Shown here: one piece after another, positions 23,801 through 37,164 of the stretch
Layout: every line of letters begins with the position of its first letter
Numbering within the stretch: the first letter of the stretch is position 1
Source of the DNA: Elymus sibiricus
Lineage: Eukaryota > Streptophyta > Magnoliopsida > Poales > Poaceae
Direction of reading: 5' to 3'
Length of the DNA stretch: 64,000 bases
NCBI GenBank assembly: GCA_039707655.1
Contig: CM077673.1
Span: forward strand, 8,566,001-8,630,000
Notes under the pieces: generated by a model
The model's database searches: none
The model's input: the letters and a program-made list of their open reading frames with translations, nothing else
What the model was told of the DNA's origin: nothing
Program-made: the position numbers and the translations under genes

Positions 23801-26097
23801 CGTAAGCCTGGATCTTTTCAATTCATTCAAAAGGTTTTCAAAATGAAGAAGAAAATATTGTAACAAGAAAATTATGTTTCTACAATTCGATTGCAGAAAG
23901 GAATATTTGAGTTACAAGTTTAGCGAATGTCTGATGAGTTGTGAAAGGGGGTTTCATAACTTGCACCTCCCGGAACACCACTGCAAGTGGAAAGTCCGTG
24001 AAGATATAATCGAACCATTTATGACATGGTAAGATCAAAGATGACATAAATAGATTTGCCATTATCCCTTTTAAAGAGTAATGCTTTAGAGACTGCGGCT
24101 TTTACACTGAAAAGAGATCCATCAGGTCTGTTGAAATGATGCCATGGTATGGTACGCCCAACCATGTTATATCTTTTCTTAACATTTGGAATATGGGGCT
24201 TGTGTAAAAGGTTACAAACCTATTCCAAATCAGACAAGTGCTACTTTGTAAGGTTATCCCAAGTCGTTTGGGTATTCCCCACCACTATACCGAGGCAAAG
24301 GATTTTGCCGCAAAACGGTATGCTTTTAAAGAGAATAGTTCTTACAAAAGGCGAGTGGGAGGACAGTGCAACTCGACGAGATAACCAGTATCTTCGACAT
24401 CAGATCAAAGGAAAGAAACCTTGGAAGTGATTCCGGAGTTTCCTACTGCGACTGATACGGAAGTCTCTACAATAAAATGTATGGACTTCAGTCGAACTTG
24501 CAGCTGAACCTCGTAGGCAAGGCTCGTGCAAACCTCTCAGGTGCGCTAACGAGATATTGTTGTTGGACAACAGTATACCTACAATACACAAGGAAGCGGT
24601 GATGGGCCCTGACTCCGGAATTGGCTAAATGCCAATACAATCCGAGATAGTTTCCATATAAGTGATTCAAGATTAAAACCTTGATACACCTTTCGGAAGA
24701 CTTAGAGTCTAAAGAATATTTATGGAACTAAAAACTGATACGGATAAAAATGTTTTATCCATAAAGCTCGACTTGTTGAAATAACAAGTTCAAGGAGTTG
24801 ACTACGATGAGGTTGTTTCACCGTAGCGATGCTTGAAGTCGGTTCGGGTTGAACTAGCAGTTAATACATATTTCAATCATGAGATATGAAACATGGATGA
24901 CAAAGGGACTTCCATCCGATGGAAATGAAACCTAGGACTTATATGTGATACAGTCCAAAGTAATTTGTCGATCCAGAGGATGCTAGTAAGTATGCAAACT
25001 TCAGAGTTCCAGCGATGGACAGAAGATAGCAAAGTGGAGTTGGAATCTTCGTTTTTGATGAAATGGTCAAAAGAGTTTGACTTCATCAAATGGGTATCGA
25101 AGATGCTTGTGATTCAAGAAAGTAAGTGGGAGCATAATAATATTTCTAAAAACCTTGTGTACTTGACACATTGTTAATTGGAAATAAATTTCTTGACACG
25201 AATTAAGACTTCATTTGAAAATAGTTTTTCGATGAAGTGCTTAGGCTAAGCAATGAATACATATTGACAAGATGCTAAAACTTTTTAGCATTTAAAATGC
25301 CAAGGAGTGATTCTTGCCGAAGTCACATGGAAAGAGTTTTTGCAAGACTCGGTGTCCCAAAACACTGATGAGTAAAATACATGATGGAGATTCCACACAC
25401 TCTTGTGTTTGGATTAATCATGTATTCCATGGTATGTAAAACTAACCAGATATGTCCAATACTCCAAAGTTGTTGCGAGTATAGATACCATAGTGATCAA
25501 AGTACTGATCATGGGACAACAGTGAAAGATGTCATTGAGTACTAGAGCAGTACTGATGACATGTTTTCTCGCAAACGGAGATCATGAAGAGTTCGTTGTA
25601 AAAGGTTACATCGATACAGTCTTCATCCATGCTCCATGCGATTTTCGATTTAAATTGAGGGTTTTGTGTGATACACAATATGGTGGCACGGTAGTTGGAA
25701 ATTGTTCCAAACAAGATACTGTGGCGAATTCTATAACAAAGGCTAAGTATGTTGACGCTTGAGAAGCGACAAAGAAGTTGTTGAATCATATAGTTCATTC
25801 ATGAACTTAGTATGGTTCCAAGAAGGCTTTGGTCTATGGGACACTATAGCAGATAGTTGCTCCATAGCTCAGTCTGAGGAATCAGGTTTCGACCAATGAT
25901 TCACACATATGCAAAGCCAAGTCCACACAAAATATGAATTTTGTGAAAGCGTGAAAACACGAGGATATGCAATGTTACACACGGAGCTGAAGTTGTCAGA
26001 TCCGTTGGACATCAGGCTATACCACATGCGAAGCATATTTTACACCAGTATGCCATAGGTGTAAAGTGCATTAGCATTGACTAGATTATTGACTCTA
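20870..26097 (+). pseudogene. Decayed Copia gag-pol
   Basis: No long open frame survives, but ordered remnants of Copia pol are readable on the plus strand. Gag-pre-integrase/integrase: FTGHKERAKKILVIIHYDVC then SPINVVANSGFVY (about 23650-23755), followed by YLMRRKPGSFQ. Reverse transcriptase tail: KTSFENSFSMKCLG (about 25207-25248). RNase H region: EEFVVKGYIDTVF (about 25587-25625) and CSKQDTVANSITKAKYVDA (about 25705-25760), where the family reads SSKQDTVADSTTEAEYIAAS. Stops and frameshifts separate them. Gag (about 21000-23000) is not recognisable. It cannot supply its own proteins. Confidence 0.8.
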
Positions 26098-26112
26098 GTG
26101 CAAGTGGGAGTC
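26098..26112 (+). promoter_or_regulatory. Polypurine tract before the 3' LTR
   Basis: gtgcaagtgggagtc directly precedes the 3' LTR, the same wording as in Angela/BARE-like elements, and serves as primer for plus-strand DNA synthesis. Confidence 0.7.
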
Positions 26113-28305
26113 TGTAGGACATATGCCCTAGAGGCAATAATAAATGTTATTGATTATCTCCCTGTTCATAATTATGTTTATGTTCCATGCTATAACTGCA
26201 ATGATTCTCGAGTCTACAAATAAAACGAGGCTTGGAGGGAAACTCATGTGCATGTGTGGGATAATAAACGGTAAAATTATTCCTAGTCAAGCCTCTATGA
26301 CTGGCTCAAGTATTGCATGATGATCCTATTTTCCTGATCATGGGCATGACTATGCCAGCAATTTTGAGGGCACAATTGTTGGTAGAACACTTGTGTTGAA
26401 TCGACCCGATTGATGTTATGCTATGAGATACATTCGTCATAAGTTTATGGTTAATAACACAGAGAAGTTAATGTTTGCATAATTCCTTAGACCATGAGAG
26501 TATCGAGTTTCTTCATGCTTGCTTCATGAACTTTGGGGTTTGTTAAATGTCATCCGTAAATGGGTGGCTATTACGGCGGCTTACGGGTTCATGGAAAAGT
26601 GTGTCAAGTAACTTGATAGCTCGAGATTGGGATTTGCTCCTCCGACGATGGAGAGATATCTCTGGGCCCTCTCGGTGTTACGGTATCCATCATCGTCTGG
26701 CCAGACACAAGGTGATTTGATCACAGGGATGCCGGAACACGGGAACGAGAAAAGAGAACAATACCGGCAACGAGGTAACTGGCATTGTGGACAAGTGTTG
26801 ATCCACGGGGATGCCTACATGTCTCACCTTGGGTATTTGTAACATATCGCGAAGCAACAGGAATAGCACACGGCAACTGGAGGTTCACTCGAATATTCAT
26901 TCGTGTGGGTATAGGGGTCAATATGGGTGTCCACGGCTCCGATGTTGATCATTGATTGGAAGGGGTTCCGGGTCATGTCTATACTTCACCGAACCTATAG
27001 GGTCACACGCTTAAGGGTCATCTATCTGCTGAATACTAGACGAGGAGTCCGAGAGAAAGTCACTGGAAAGGTTTCAGAGACGATGGAAAAGTTCCGGAGA
27101 GAACACCAGAAAAGTTTCGGTAAAACCGAAAAGTTGTTTCGGATAAAACCATTGATCCAAAAAGGTTTCGGCAAGCACCGGGAATGTTTTGGAGGTTGCC
27201 AGATTGGTCTGGTAATTTCTGGAATTTTTCTGGAGAAAAAACCGAAAAAGGTTTTCGGAACTGCCGGAATTGTTTACCGGGTAAACGAAGATGGTTTTAA
27301 ATTAAACCACCATACCGGAAATGTTCCGGAGCGCGTCCAGATAATTTTAGAGGGTGCCGGAAATGTTCTGGGACCTTCTGGAATTTTCAGAAGAAATAGT
27401 TTCGGAAAACATCTTGTCCCAGCGAGAGGGGACAAGATCCCACGGATCGTGGAGGCTGTTTTTGGGCTGTTTTTGGGGGCGCCCCCTTTAGGGGACAGCC
27501 CCCTTGTGGCTGGACAAAGTGTTGGGTGGGGCCCCCATGGTGGGGGGCAGCCCCCACAAATGGTGGAGAGTGTTGGGAGGAAGGTGGGGCCCCATGGGGG
27601 AACACCATGGACAAGGGAACATGTTTTCTCCATGTTTGGTGGGAACATGTTTTCCTTGTTTGGTGGGTGCATGTTTAGTGGGCTGAATTTCAGCCCCCCC
27701 TCACCCCTTCCACCACTATATAAGGAGGTGGAGAGGAGCTCTCCATCCTCACTCCAACTCTCACACACATGGCATGCATGATCTGCCTTTCTTCTCTCCC
27801 TCCCACGAAATAGTTTCGTAGAGCCGAAAGGCTGTCTGGGTTCCGGTGGGAACTAGTTCTGGACGGCGAAGCCCTGCCGGATAGATGACACCGTATGTGT
27901 GCAACTCTGTAGAGAGATCGTAGTTTCGGTCTTAGTTCGAGAGTGCCTCCCGAAGGGCTGTCCGTGTGACCGTCCGAGTTTTGGAGGTCCTCCCGAAGGG
28001 CTGTCCGAGTGACAGTCCGAGTTTCGGAGGTCCTCCCGAAGGGCTGTCCGCGACACCGTCCGGGGGACTGTGCAACCGCCTCCTGGAGGGCTGTCCGCGG
28101 GGCAGATGAGGGTATACATCCTCGCGGTTGGGAGGTTGTAAAATCCTAGCTGTGGGGATCTGCACCGCCGTTCGTCATCGACTCTACTTCCGCTGCGCTA
28201 CGAGTCGGTAACGAAAAATGATCAAACCTTGTATGCAGTCTCCATAGTGGTCCTGGGCTGGTGCGTAGGTCGGAAATTTTTTGTTTTCTACTGCGTTACC
28301 CTACA
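26113..28305 (+). repeat. 3' LTR of the Copia element
   Basis: 2,193 bp, nearly identical to the 5' LTR. The only indel I saw is a 3-base difference in a G run near 27542. TATA box at 27717-27725. It ends ttaccctaca at 28305, after which the CACTA coding sequence resumes with gagaaaatacc. Confidence 0.93.
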
Positions 28306-30038
<1,733 letters not shown>

Positions 30039-30320
30039 TCTGCAAATTGTACGAGAAATTGCATATACCAAATTGTATATATATATGTGTATGCATGTGA
30101 TCGTACGAGAAATTCTATGATATATGATTGCTTGTACGAGAAATTTTATGATATATGATCGGTTCTACGAAGTATTCTATTATATATGCATAACGTGTAT
30201 GGTATGTAGTAGCGTAAAATATGATTGAAATGAAAAAGAATTAAATGGAAAACACAAAATGAAAAGGAAAAATAAACAATAAACACTAAACCCCTAAATA
30301 CCTAAACCCCTAAACTCCTA
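30039..30320. other. 3' region of the CACTA gene
   Basis: Three imperfect repeats of gtacgagaaattctatgatatatg (about 30048-30175), then A-rich sequence and a cctaaac run (30283-30324). No gene. Confidence 0.5.
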
Positions 30321-30324
30321 AACC

Positions 30325-30532
30325 TTTAGTCCCGGTTGGTAACACCAACCGGGACCAAAGGTCCCCATGCCCTGGCGCGCGCTGCCGACCACGTGGCCAG
30401 GGTTTAGTCCCGGTTTGTAGCCAACCGGGACTAAAGGCTTGGACCCTTTAGTCTCTATACTTTAGTCCCGGTTGGGGAACCGGGACTAAAGGCCCTTCCC
30501 AACCGGGACTAATGGCCTGTTTTCTACTAGTG
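30325..30532 (+). repeat. CACTA right subterminal and terminal repeats
   Basis: Inverted pairs of tttagtcccggttgg / ccaaccgggacta end in the terminus ggcctgttttctactagtg, followed by the target duplication aag. These mirror the left end at 9398. Confidence 0.9.
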
Positions 30533-30535
30533 AAG

Positions 30536-31330
30536 CGAGGATGGTTGTACATTGATTCCCTTTTTTCGAATTTTATATATTCTTTCTGAAGGCATTGATG
30601 CTAATATAACTAGGAATAAAATAATTGAAGCAACTTTACAAATGATCAAATTACTTTTTTTTGAATTATTACCCGCATTTAGAAGACCACGTCACACAGA
30701 AAGTCATTTAGTGGAGCGCAAGTATATTTAATGAATAAAAATATAGTGCTAGAAATATATAAAAATGATAGGAGATGGAACTAGTGTTTAGTACTCCCAA
30801 TTAGTAATCAGGTATCTTAGGTACATGGATGCATGCACTTGGATATGCATGGATGGATACCAAGTGTTTTTCTTAGTAAGATGTGTCAAACTGGATTGAG
30901 GGAAAGCGAGGATGGTAGTACGTTAACGCTATTTTTTTGTGAGTTTTATTATATTTTACGAGTGCATTGATGCTAATATAACTAGGAATGAAAGTTGAAG
31001 CAACATTACAAATGAACGAATTACATTTTTGTCTACGTAGCGCTGAAAGACATTTATTTGAGCGCATGTTTAATGAATGAATAAAAATGTACTGCCAGAA
31101 AGGCATTTATTTGAGCGCATGCTTAATGAATGAATAAAAATGTACTGCCAGAAAGGCATCTATTGGACCTCATGTCTAATGAATCAATAAAAATGTACTG
31201 CTAGAAAATATATACAAATGCTAGGAGATGGAACTAATGTTTAGTACTCCCAAGTAGTGATCAGGTAGCTTAGGTACATGCACTGGATGCATGAACCTGG
31301 AGATGGATGGATCCCAAGTGTGATGAGATA
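30536..31330. repeat. Diverged tandem duplication with inner 60-bp repeats
   Basis: gcgaggatggt ... gcattgatgctaatataact occurs at 30536 onward and again at 30906 onward, and both copies end in gaaatatataaaaatg/ggagatggaact-type sequence. Within the second copy, ccagaaaggcat...gaatgaataaaaatgtactg is repeated three times (about 31035-31205). This is flank of the CACTA insertion; no gene. Confidence 0.65.
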
Positions 31331-31494
31331 TAGAAAAGAAAAGAATTGTCCAGGCGCGCGCGAATCTAGCAACCAATCTGGGATGAGTTTGTTTAGGACA
31401 AAGAGTATTAGGTAGTAGCTCTGCTTGTTGGTTAATTACATTAGATTACATCTTGTGGATGAATGAAATAGCAAGTGGGTGCCTGGTAGCTACT

Positions 31495-32270
31495 AGTTGT
31501 TTTTTCGATAAAAGGTGTTCCTTATTAACTCATAACGAAGCATCAAGGGGATACAAATACAATGATCACACATTCAACCTATGCATGACTAGGATGCACA
31601 AAGCCAACCGAACACACACAGGATCACACCAGCAAATGGCAAAGCCATGCAGAACACAAAACTATACCAAGGCAGAGGTAAAATTAAAAAGAATAGAAAA
31701 AAAAACAACACTGATCTTTGCTGAGAAGCTATGGACTGAAAAGAAATCATGGAAGCACGCATGACCGATATGTACACCACGCGACTGAAAATTGTACACA
31801 CGCGCAATCAGCCAGGCGCCAAGAGCCATCTATGAAGCCAAAAACATCCGTCGACATGGCATGGATAGCATGACAAGAGGAGATGGCACCACCAAAATTC
31901 CACGTCGATGATAGTCAAGCGATCCCCCGCTTCCGACGTAAGTTTACGATAGTGGTAAATCTGTGCATGCCCATCGATCATTAGACAAATACACCAAGAG
32001 TCGTCACTACATCACGTTGGTCATGATCTACTGGCACAAACCTTTTCGAGCAACCATGACGCCATTGACAGCGCCTGCTAGCGTCACCGACATTGCTACC
32101 TCTGCAAAGACACACCGCAACGGAGTATATTCGGTACTCACATCCACGCGCAGTCTCCATGCCTTAACGACCCTAATTAGGGCATCGAAGAGACACGAAA
32201 GCGTCCCATCAACCACGGTTTGTTCCAGCCAAGAGCATCTCCAAAAGCGGTGCCCCCAATTGGGTACATG
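31495..32270 (-). mobile_element. Probable LINE 3' part, reverse orientation
   Basis: The left edge reads gttttttcgataaaaggtgttcc, the complement of the A-rich 3' tail typical of Triticeae LINEs. Inland the minus strand has low-grade coding-like character, but no reverse transcriptase motif was found. The right limit is uncertain. Confidence 0.35.
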
Positions 32271-32533
32271 ACAGAAGTGGTGCCATTGCTTAATCTACGG
32301 AGTCCCGGATTTGAGGTTAAGATTCTACGATCTGCGATTCTGATGGTTAAGATTCTACGATTTGCGATTCTATCATCGAAGCTCCGATCGGATTCAGAAT
32401 CAGGATTGTGACAATCTTGCCAGAAGGGAAGAGAAGACCACCCCAGCCACGATTTTAGGAAGGTAGCCAATGTCATAGAAAAGGGCATGAAGCCATCGCT
32501 GCGGCAGGGGGCAGTCGTCGGCCGGATGTATTG
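32271..32533. other. Upstream intergenic DNA with a short tandem repeat
   Basis: gttaagattctacgatttgcgattct is present twice (about 32317-32370), with a further ctacgga variant. Nothing else recognised. Confidence 0.45.
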
Positions 32534-32561
32534 CCCCCCCCCCCCCCCCCCCCCCCCCCCC
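32534..32561. repeat. Poly-C tract, 28 bases
   Basis: Uninterrupted C run about 0.9 kb upstream of the ERF start codon. Its length is prone to assembly error. Confidence 0.9.
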
Positions 32562-32989
32562 ACCCAAGTGAAACGCCACGCCACCATCTTCCCTGGGCTT
32601 TGTTCCGTAGTAAGTTGTGGTTATACTTACCGAAAAAGAGTAGTACTAGTGTAGCGGTAGTATTTATTTGCCGGCAGAAAGAAAGAAAGAAAGAAAGAAG
32701 ATACTCCAAAATGTGGTTGATGGTGGGTCCCCTCCCGCAGTGGTATGCTTCGTGGATGGAGCGCGCGCCTCCGCCCCCGTGGACATGCATCGTCACTGCA
32801 TACTCAATTCATGAGAAATCAGAAAGAGGAAAGAAAGAATTCCGGGTCCGGGTGATAAAAATCACCTCCACCTTGAGATTCAGCTGTGTGGGTGAAGGGA
32901 GGGAGGGAGGGAGGGATCTTGTATGCGTGCAGGTGGCACCTCCAATGTGATGTGGTGAGCGACGACGACCACAGAGGATGAGATGTGGG

Positions 32990-33022
32990 TGACGTCACTT
33001 TTGTGTGTCGTATCCAGCCGCC
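32990..33022 (+). promoter_or_regulatory. Possible ERF promoter motifs: TGACGTCA and GCC box
   Basis: A palindromic TGACGTCA (32990-32997, bZIP/TGA-factor type) is followed by AGCCGCC (33016-33022), the GCC box bound by ERF proteins. A G-box CACGTG lies at 33050-33055. All are 240-310 bases before the TATA box of the ERF gene. Autoregulation through the GCC box is inference. Confidence 0.45.
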
Positions 33023-33294
33023 CTACTTCAGCATTTTGAGGGTCCCTGTCACGTGCATATACCCAACCTCCCTCCCTCTTTCGATCCGCTCATACAACTA
33101 GTACTATATACTAGTATATGAAAGGGTAGTGCCGGGCCCCATCTACACATAAAATACTCTGTATTTGGAGATGGTGTGGGGCCCGCACATGGTCAGCTGC
33201 GGTGGTGCCTGCCCTCTCCTCTCCTCTTCTCTTCTCTTCTCTTCTCTAGAGTCTAGAGAGAGAGAGAGGGAGAAGACTAGTCAGAGGTGGTGGT

Positions 33295-33300
33295 TATAAA
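33295..33300 (+). promoter_or_regulatory. TATA box of the ERF gene
   Basis: ggttataaaag, preceded by a CT/GA-rich stretch (33211-33275). It lies 156 bases before the chosen start codon, leaving a leader of roughly 125 bases that includes a (CTT)n run. Confidence 0.65.
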
Positions 33301-33455
33301 AGCTCAACCAGATGCCTTGCTCGTCATACTCGTAACACTTGGAACTCAAGCTTGGTCGCCACAACCCAACCAATTCAATTCAGCCGCTTCCTTTTCTTCT
33401 TCTTCTTCTTCTTCTTCTTCCTCTCGCTTGCTTGCTCGCTTCTCTAATCTCATCC

Positions 33456-34475
33456 ATGGAGCAGCACTTCATCCATTTCGGTGCCACCACCACAAGCAGC
33501 AGCAGCTTCTACAGCACACCCACGGCTCCCCCTGAAGCTCAAGCTTTACCAACCTTCGTCTCCTCCACCCCCGACTACCACACCTCCTCACCCATGTCCT
33601 CCTCTGCCTTGGACATGGGCGACACCCAAGACATGCACCTCCTCAACACCCTCCTCCTACAGATGGACATGCCCACCGCCCATTACTCCTTCGACATCGA
33701 CCTCGACATGGACATGGACATGGACATGGAGCCGTCCTCATCCACCTCCTCCTCTTCCTGCTCCTCCTACTCTTCCTCCGAGCAGCACCAGCAGCGCCAG
33801 GGGATGCCAGCCACCACATCCCCTGCGGAGCAGAGCCCCAGCAAGCGCCGCGCGCCGCACCAGCCACACCCCGCGGCCACCAAGGGCCTCATCGGCGTGC
33901 GCAAGCGGCCCTGGGGCAAGTTCGCGGCCGAGATCCGGGACTCCACCCGCAAGGGGGCCCGCGTCTGGCTCGGCACCTTCAACACCCCCGAGCAGGCCGC
34001 CATGGCCTACGACCAGGCCGCCTTCTCCGTGCGGGGCGCCGCCGCGGTGCTCAACTACCCCGTCGACCGCGTGCAGGAGTCGCTCCGCACGCTCGCGCTC
34101 CGTCCAGACACGGCCGGAGGCTCCCCCGTCCTGGCGCTCAAGCGCCGCCACTCCATCCGCAAGCGATCCCCCAACAAGGCCAAGAAGACCACCACCACTG
34201 GTGCTACTCTGCTGGCGCCCACCAAGATGATGATCAACGAGCAGACGGCCGCGGCCGTGCCGGAGCAGCACATGCCACAACAGCAGTCGTCCGCAGGAGT
34301 GGTGGAGCTGGAGGACCTGGGCACGGACTACCTGGAGGAGCTGCTCCGGGTGTCCGACGAGCCGTCGGCGTCATCCACCATGGTCACGACAGGATATGAT
34401 CATCATCACCATCACTATTACGATGACCAATCGTCGCTCACCAGCATGGCGTCGATGCTGTTCCCTCATTGCTAG
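33456..34475 (+). CDS. AP2/ERF transcription factor, group IX (ERF1-like)
   Basis: Single-exon gene, 339 residues. I start at ATG 33456 (MEQHFIHFG) rather than the in-frame ATG at 33339, because the extra 39 residues translate a CTT repeat and lie close to the TATA box. One AP2/ERF domain is at about residues 145-204: [18 protein letters not shown], then [20 protein letters not shown] and [10 protein letters not shown]. Ala and Asp at the two diagnostic positions mark ERF rather than DREB. After the domain come the basic [12 protein letters not shown] and, near 284-297, the acidic [14 protein letters not shown], both typical of group IXc (ERF1/ORA59-like). The N-terminus has acidic DMDMDMDM and Ser-rich stretches; a His run sits near the C-terminus. 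Such proteins act in the nucleus on GCC boxes in ethylene/jasmonate defence responses; the specific role here is inference. Confidence 0.92.
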   Translation: MEQHFIHFGATTTSSSSFYSTPTAPPEAQALPTFVSSTPDYHTSSPMSSSALDMGDTQDMHLLNTLLLQMDMPTAHYSFDIDLDMDMDMDMEPSSSTSSSSCSSYSSSEQHQQRQGMPATTSPAEQSPSKRRAPHQPHPAATKGLIGVRKRPWGKFAAEIRDSTRKGARVWLGTFNTPEQAAMAYDQAAFSVRGAAAVLNYPVDRVQESLRTLALRPDTAGGSPVLALKRRHSIRKRSPNKAKKTTTTGATLLAPTKMMINEQTAAAVPEQHMPQQQSSAGVVELEDLGTDYLEELLRVSDEPSASSTMVTTGYDHHHHHYYDDQSSLTSMASMLFPHC

Positions 34476-35522
34476 TTAGCTAGCTAGCTGCAGGCCTGCA
34501 GCCATGGCTGGCTGCCTGGCTCAACTGCCAGCGCCTCCTCCTCTGCTTTGAGTTAATTGCGAATAGTGTCCATCGATCGACCGATCACTCGATCAGTCGT
34601 AGGAGTTTTCCTTCTATTCCACCAGCCTTTTTCTTTTTCTTTTTCTACTTGCTGTTGGTTGCCATGTTGCATGCCCCGGCCGGCAGGCAGGCAGGCAGAC
34701 CGCAACAGCCAACGGGCAACGCCTTTGGATGTATGTATGTATGTATGCCTCTCCGTTTCGTACGTACCTACATAAAAAAAAAAAGGATAGTTATAGAACA
34801 AAAATATACTACTATATGCAAACGGCTTTCCATACAATTATTAGTGTGAAGGATGGCATGCAGTCCCAATTTTGCTCAACATGTGGGTATCTATCTATTG
34901 GTGCAGTTGCACGTACCTGTGGCTTGCATGTGGCCACCACGCACGCAAATATCACTAGTACCTTTGCTAGTACTATCTATTTCTCCCTAAGCCGCAAGGG
35001 TTGTACTTGTATGAATGTGGACATGTTGAGTAGCCATCAATCTAGGAGTATCTATTCAGCCTGAGGTTCCTTTTTCAGCACTACTAAATAATAGCTAAAA
35101 GGGAAGAAAAAAAGAAAGAAAGAAAAAAAGCTCCACATCCATTTGCAAAGACGATCCTTGAGAGTTGAGTTTTGCTGTCTTGTCCAAGTCTTTCTTTCAC
35201 CGCCGCCATCGGCCCAACCTCTTCGTCGCGTTTCCATGTTGTCCAGCATGGCCGAGAGCTTTTCCACACCTACGGAATCACGGGCTTATGTGACAACATC
35301 TGATTGGAGGAAAAGAAGGCGACATAATGAAATTCAGGGGGAATTTAAGGATGATTGACCCGCAAAAATAATTTATAACGAGGATTGGCAAGGTTCGTAG
35401 CTCACTTTTGTATGTCCCATCTATATGTTTAGGATTAGTTGGCATGTCCGATGCTTCCTCCTCGTCTTAGGATCTTCGCACTTTCTGGCTAAATGAAAAA
35501 GTTGTCCCGGTGAGCTTTTGCT

Positions 35523-35540
35523 CCCCCCCCCCCCCCCCCC
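35523..35540. repeat. Poly-C tract, 18 bases
   Basis: Uninterrupted C run in block A; the corresponding place in block II (about 44393) has no such run. Confidence 0.9.
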
Positions 35541-36227
35541 AACTCTTATCACCTCAGCCCTTTCTGAAGTTGGCAAGAAAATGTTGAAGTGATAATTGTT
35601 TGTTTTTTAGAAAAAAAATCTGCTTCGACTATCCTTGGAAGCTTCTAACGACACTTCCTCGTTCTAGGCCCCATTAAAATGTAATTTGGTGGGGTTTTCG
35701 CTTCACGTAGAAATTTTCTTACAACAAAAAGAGAGTGAAAACAACATTAAAATGTGGGAGTGAAACAATTTTGCTTTGATTTGATCATCGTTGTGGAAGC
35801 TTCTCATGCACTTCCTCGATAGAGGTCGGTCCCTCTTGGTGGCGTCGTCAATGGGTGTCGTGATCCCTCAGGCATGACGATGGGTTTTATGTGTTTATTC
35901 TCTCTGGTACATTTGTGCCTTTTTAGCGTTCTTGCCTTGCTTTGCCATGTATTTTTCATTTGATATTGCAACTTGGAGGATTTTTGTTATTGCAACCTGG
36001 AGGCCAAGAGCAGGGAGGCCTTCCCTTTTGCTTGCCGCTCTCTTCTCCCCCTAGCCCTTGGAAAAATGGCGGTAAAATATCCAAGTAACATCAATTTGTT
36101 TGTTTTTTCTTTAAAAGAAGATAATTGTTTTCGATTTGATCTTCATTGTAGATGCTTCTTGTGCACTTCCTTAATCTAGGCTCCATCAAAATTTTATTCA
36201 GGTGGGCTTTGCGTAGACGTTATATCT

Positions 36228-36417
36228 TTTTTTTAACACATTACAGACGCAAGCGTTTATATACACGTGCATACACTCACCCCTCTGAACGCACACACAC
36301 ACACCCGCCGAAAATTCTGAAATAAATTCAGGAATAAATGCGAGCACGAGGACTTGAACCCCGGTGGGCTTGGGATACCACAGTCGCTCTAACCATCCAA
36401 CCACAAGTTGGTTCGCA
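36228..36417 (-). mobile_element. Au-type SINE, reverse orientation
   Basis: Minus-strand copy of the Triticeae Au SINE: tRNA-like 5' part with ccaacttgtggttggatggtt, box B near ggttcaagtcc, and a 3' end rich in gtgtgtgcg followed by a tail of A. It is flanked by a perfect 16-bp target duplication cgtagacgttatatct (36212-36227 and 36418-36433). The matching place in block II (about 55955-55971) has one unbroken copy, i.e. the empty site. Confidence 0.93.
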
Positions 36418-36901
36418 CGTAGACGTTATATCTGAACAAACAAAAGAATTGAATAAAATGGCACTATAATGTGGGAGCAAAATTGTTTGGTTTGATTTGA
36501 TATTTCTCTATCGAGGAAGGTTCTTACACACTTCGTAGATCGATTGAGGCGGGGCCCCAAGAAGATATACTAGAATATTTGTAGCCCTTCCCCAGAAAAG
36601 CCTGATCTCTTTCTCTCGCTCGGTGTCTCTGTTATTGTAACCTGCAGTGGAGTGGAGTTGTTTATTTGTTTGTGGTGTGAAACAATCATAATGATGTTGA
36701 CTAATCCACATTTGTTGACATGCATATGCTCTGAGATGAATATAGTATTGGCGCGCGCGGGGCATGCACGCTCGCTGGTTGGTTAGGACTTGGGCGTAAT
36801 TAGCTGGCTGGTATGCATGAGGAAAGAGGCTAAATTTGTGGTTTGACGAAGTTGCCTCTCCACAGTCGACTCATGCATACCAGCCAGAAGTTCTCTAATC
36901 T

Positions 36902-37164
36902 GCGAATCAATTTGTGGTTAGGTGGTTAGAGGGACTGTGGTATTCTCAATCCATAGAGAGAGTTCAAGTCCTAGTGCTTGTATTTTTTTTAGATTTTCGA
37001 AGACGTTTCCGTCGACAACGAGGCGTCTACGGTGACTTGGTAAATCTCAAAAAGATATGCCGGCTCAGTCTCTCAGAGATGCACATAAAAATAGAGTGTG
37101 CGTGTGTGCGTGTTAAGTGTATGTGTATATATGAACGCTTGCGTTTGTACTGTGTTAAAAAAAT
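36902..37164 (+). mobile_element. Au-type SINE, plus orientation
   Basis: Contains tttgtggttaggtggttaga, gagttcaagtcctagtg (box B), gtcgacaacgaggcgtctac, tatgccggctcagtctctcag and an A tail after ctgtgtt. Target duplication agttctctaatct / agttctttaacct (36889-36901 and 37165-37177), two differences. Block II has the empty site near 56474-56487. Confidence 0.9.

Larger units (their letters stand above)
18658..28305 (+). mobile_element. Copia LTR retrotransposon, Angela/BARE-like, non-autonomous
   Basis: Two LTRs of 2,196 and 2,193 bp (18658-20853 and 26113-28305), both opening tgtagga and closing ccctaca. The LTR start (ATATGCCCTAGAGGCAATAA) and the sequence before the 3' LTR (gcaagtgggagtc) are hallmarks of the Angela/BARE/WIS lineage. 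It lies inside the CACTA gene: coding sequence stops at ccaaagttg and resumes at gagaaaatacc. The 5-bp target duplication is imperfect (agttg on the left; only ag before gagaaa on the right). The interior is a decayed gag-pol. By eye the LTRs differ at about 20-25 sites, roughly 1%. Confidence 0.92.

Noticed and set aside
33339..33455. Upstream in-frame start for the ERF gene
   Set aside because: The added residues are a Leu-rich translation of a CTT repeat in the leader, and the ATG is only about 40 bases after the TATA box.
33481..34280. Long open frames overlapping the ERF gene in other frames and on the minus strand
   Set aside because: Shadows caused by the GC-rich codon usage of the ERF gene, which has the clear AP2 domain.
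36228..37164. tRNA genes suggested by box A/B-like words
   Set aside because: They are the tRNA-like heads of Au SINEs with target duplications, not complete tRNAs.
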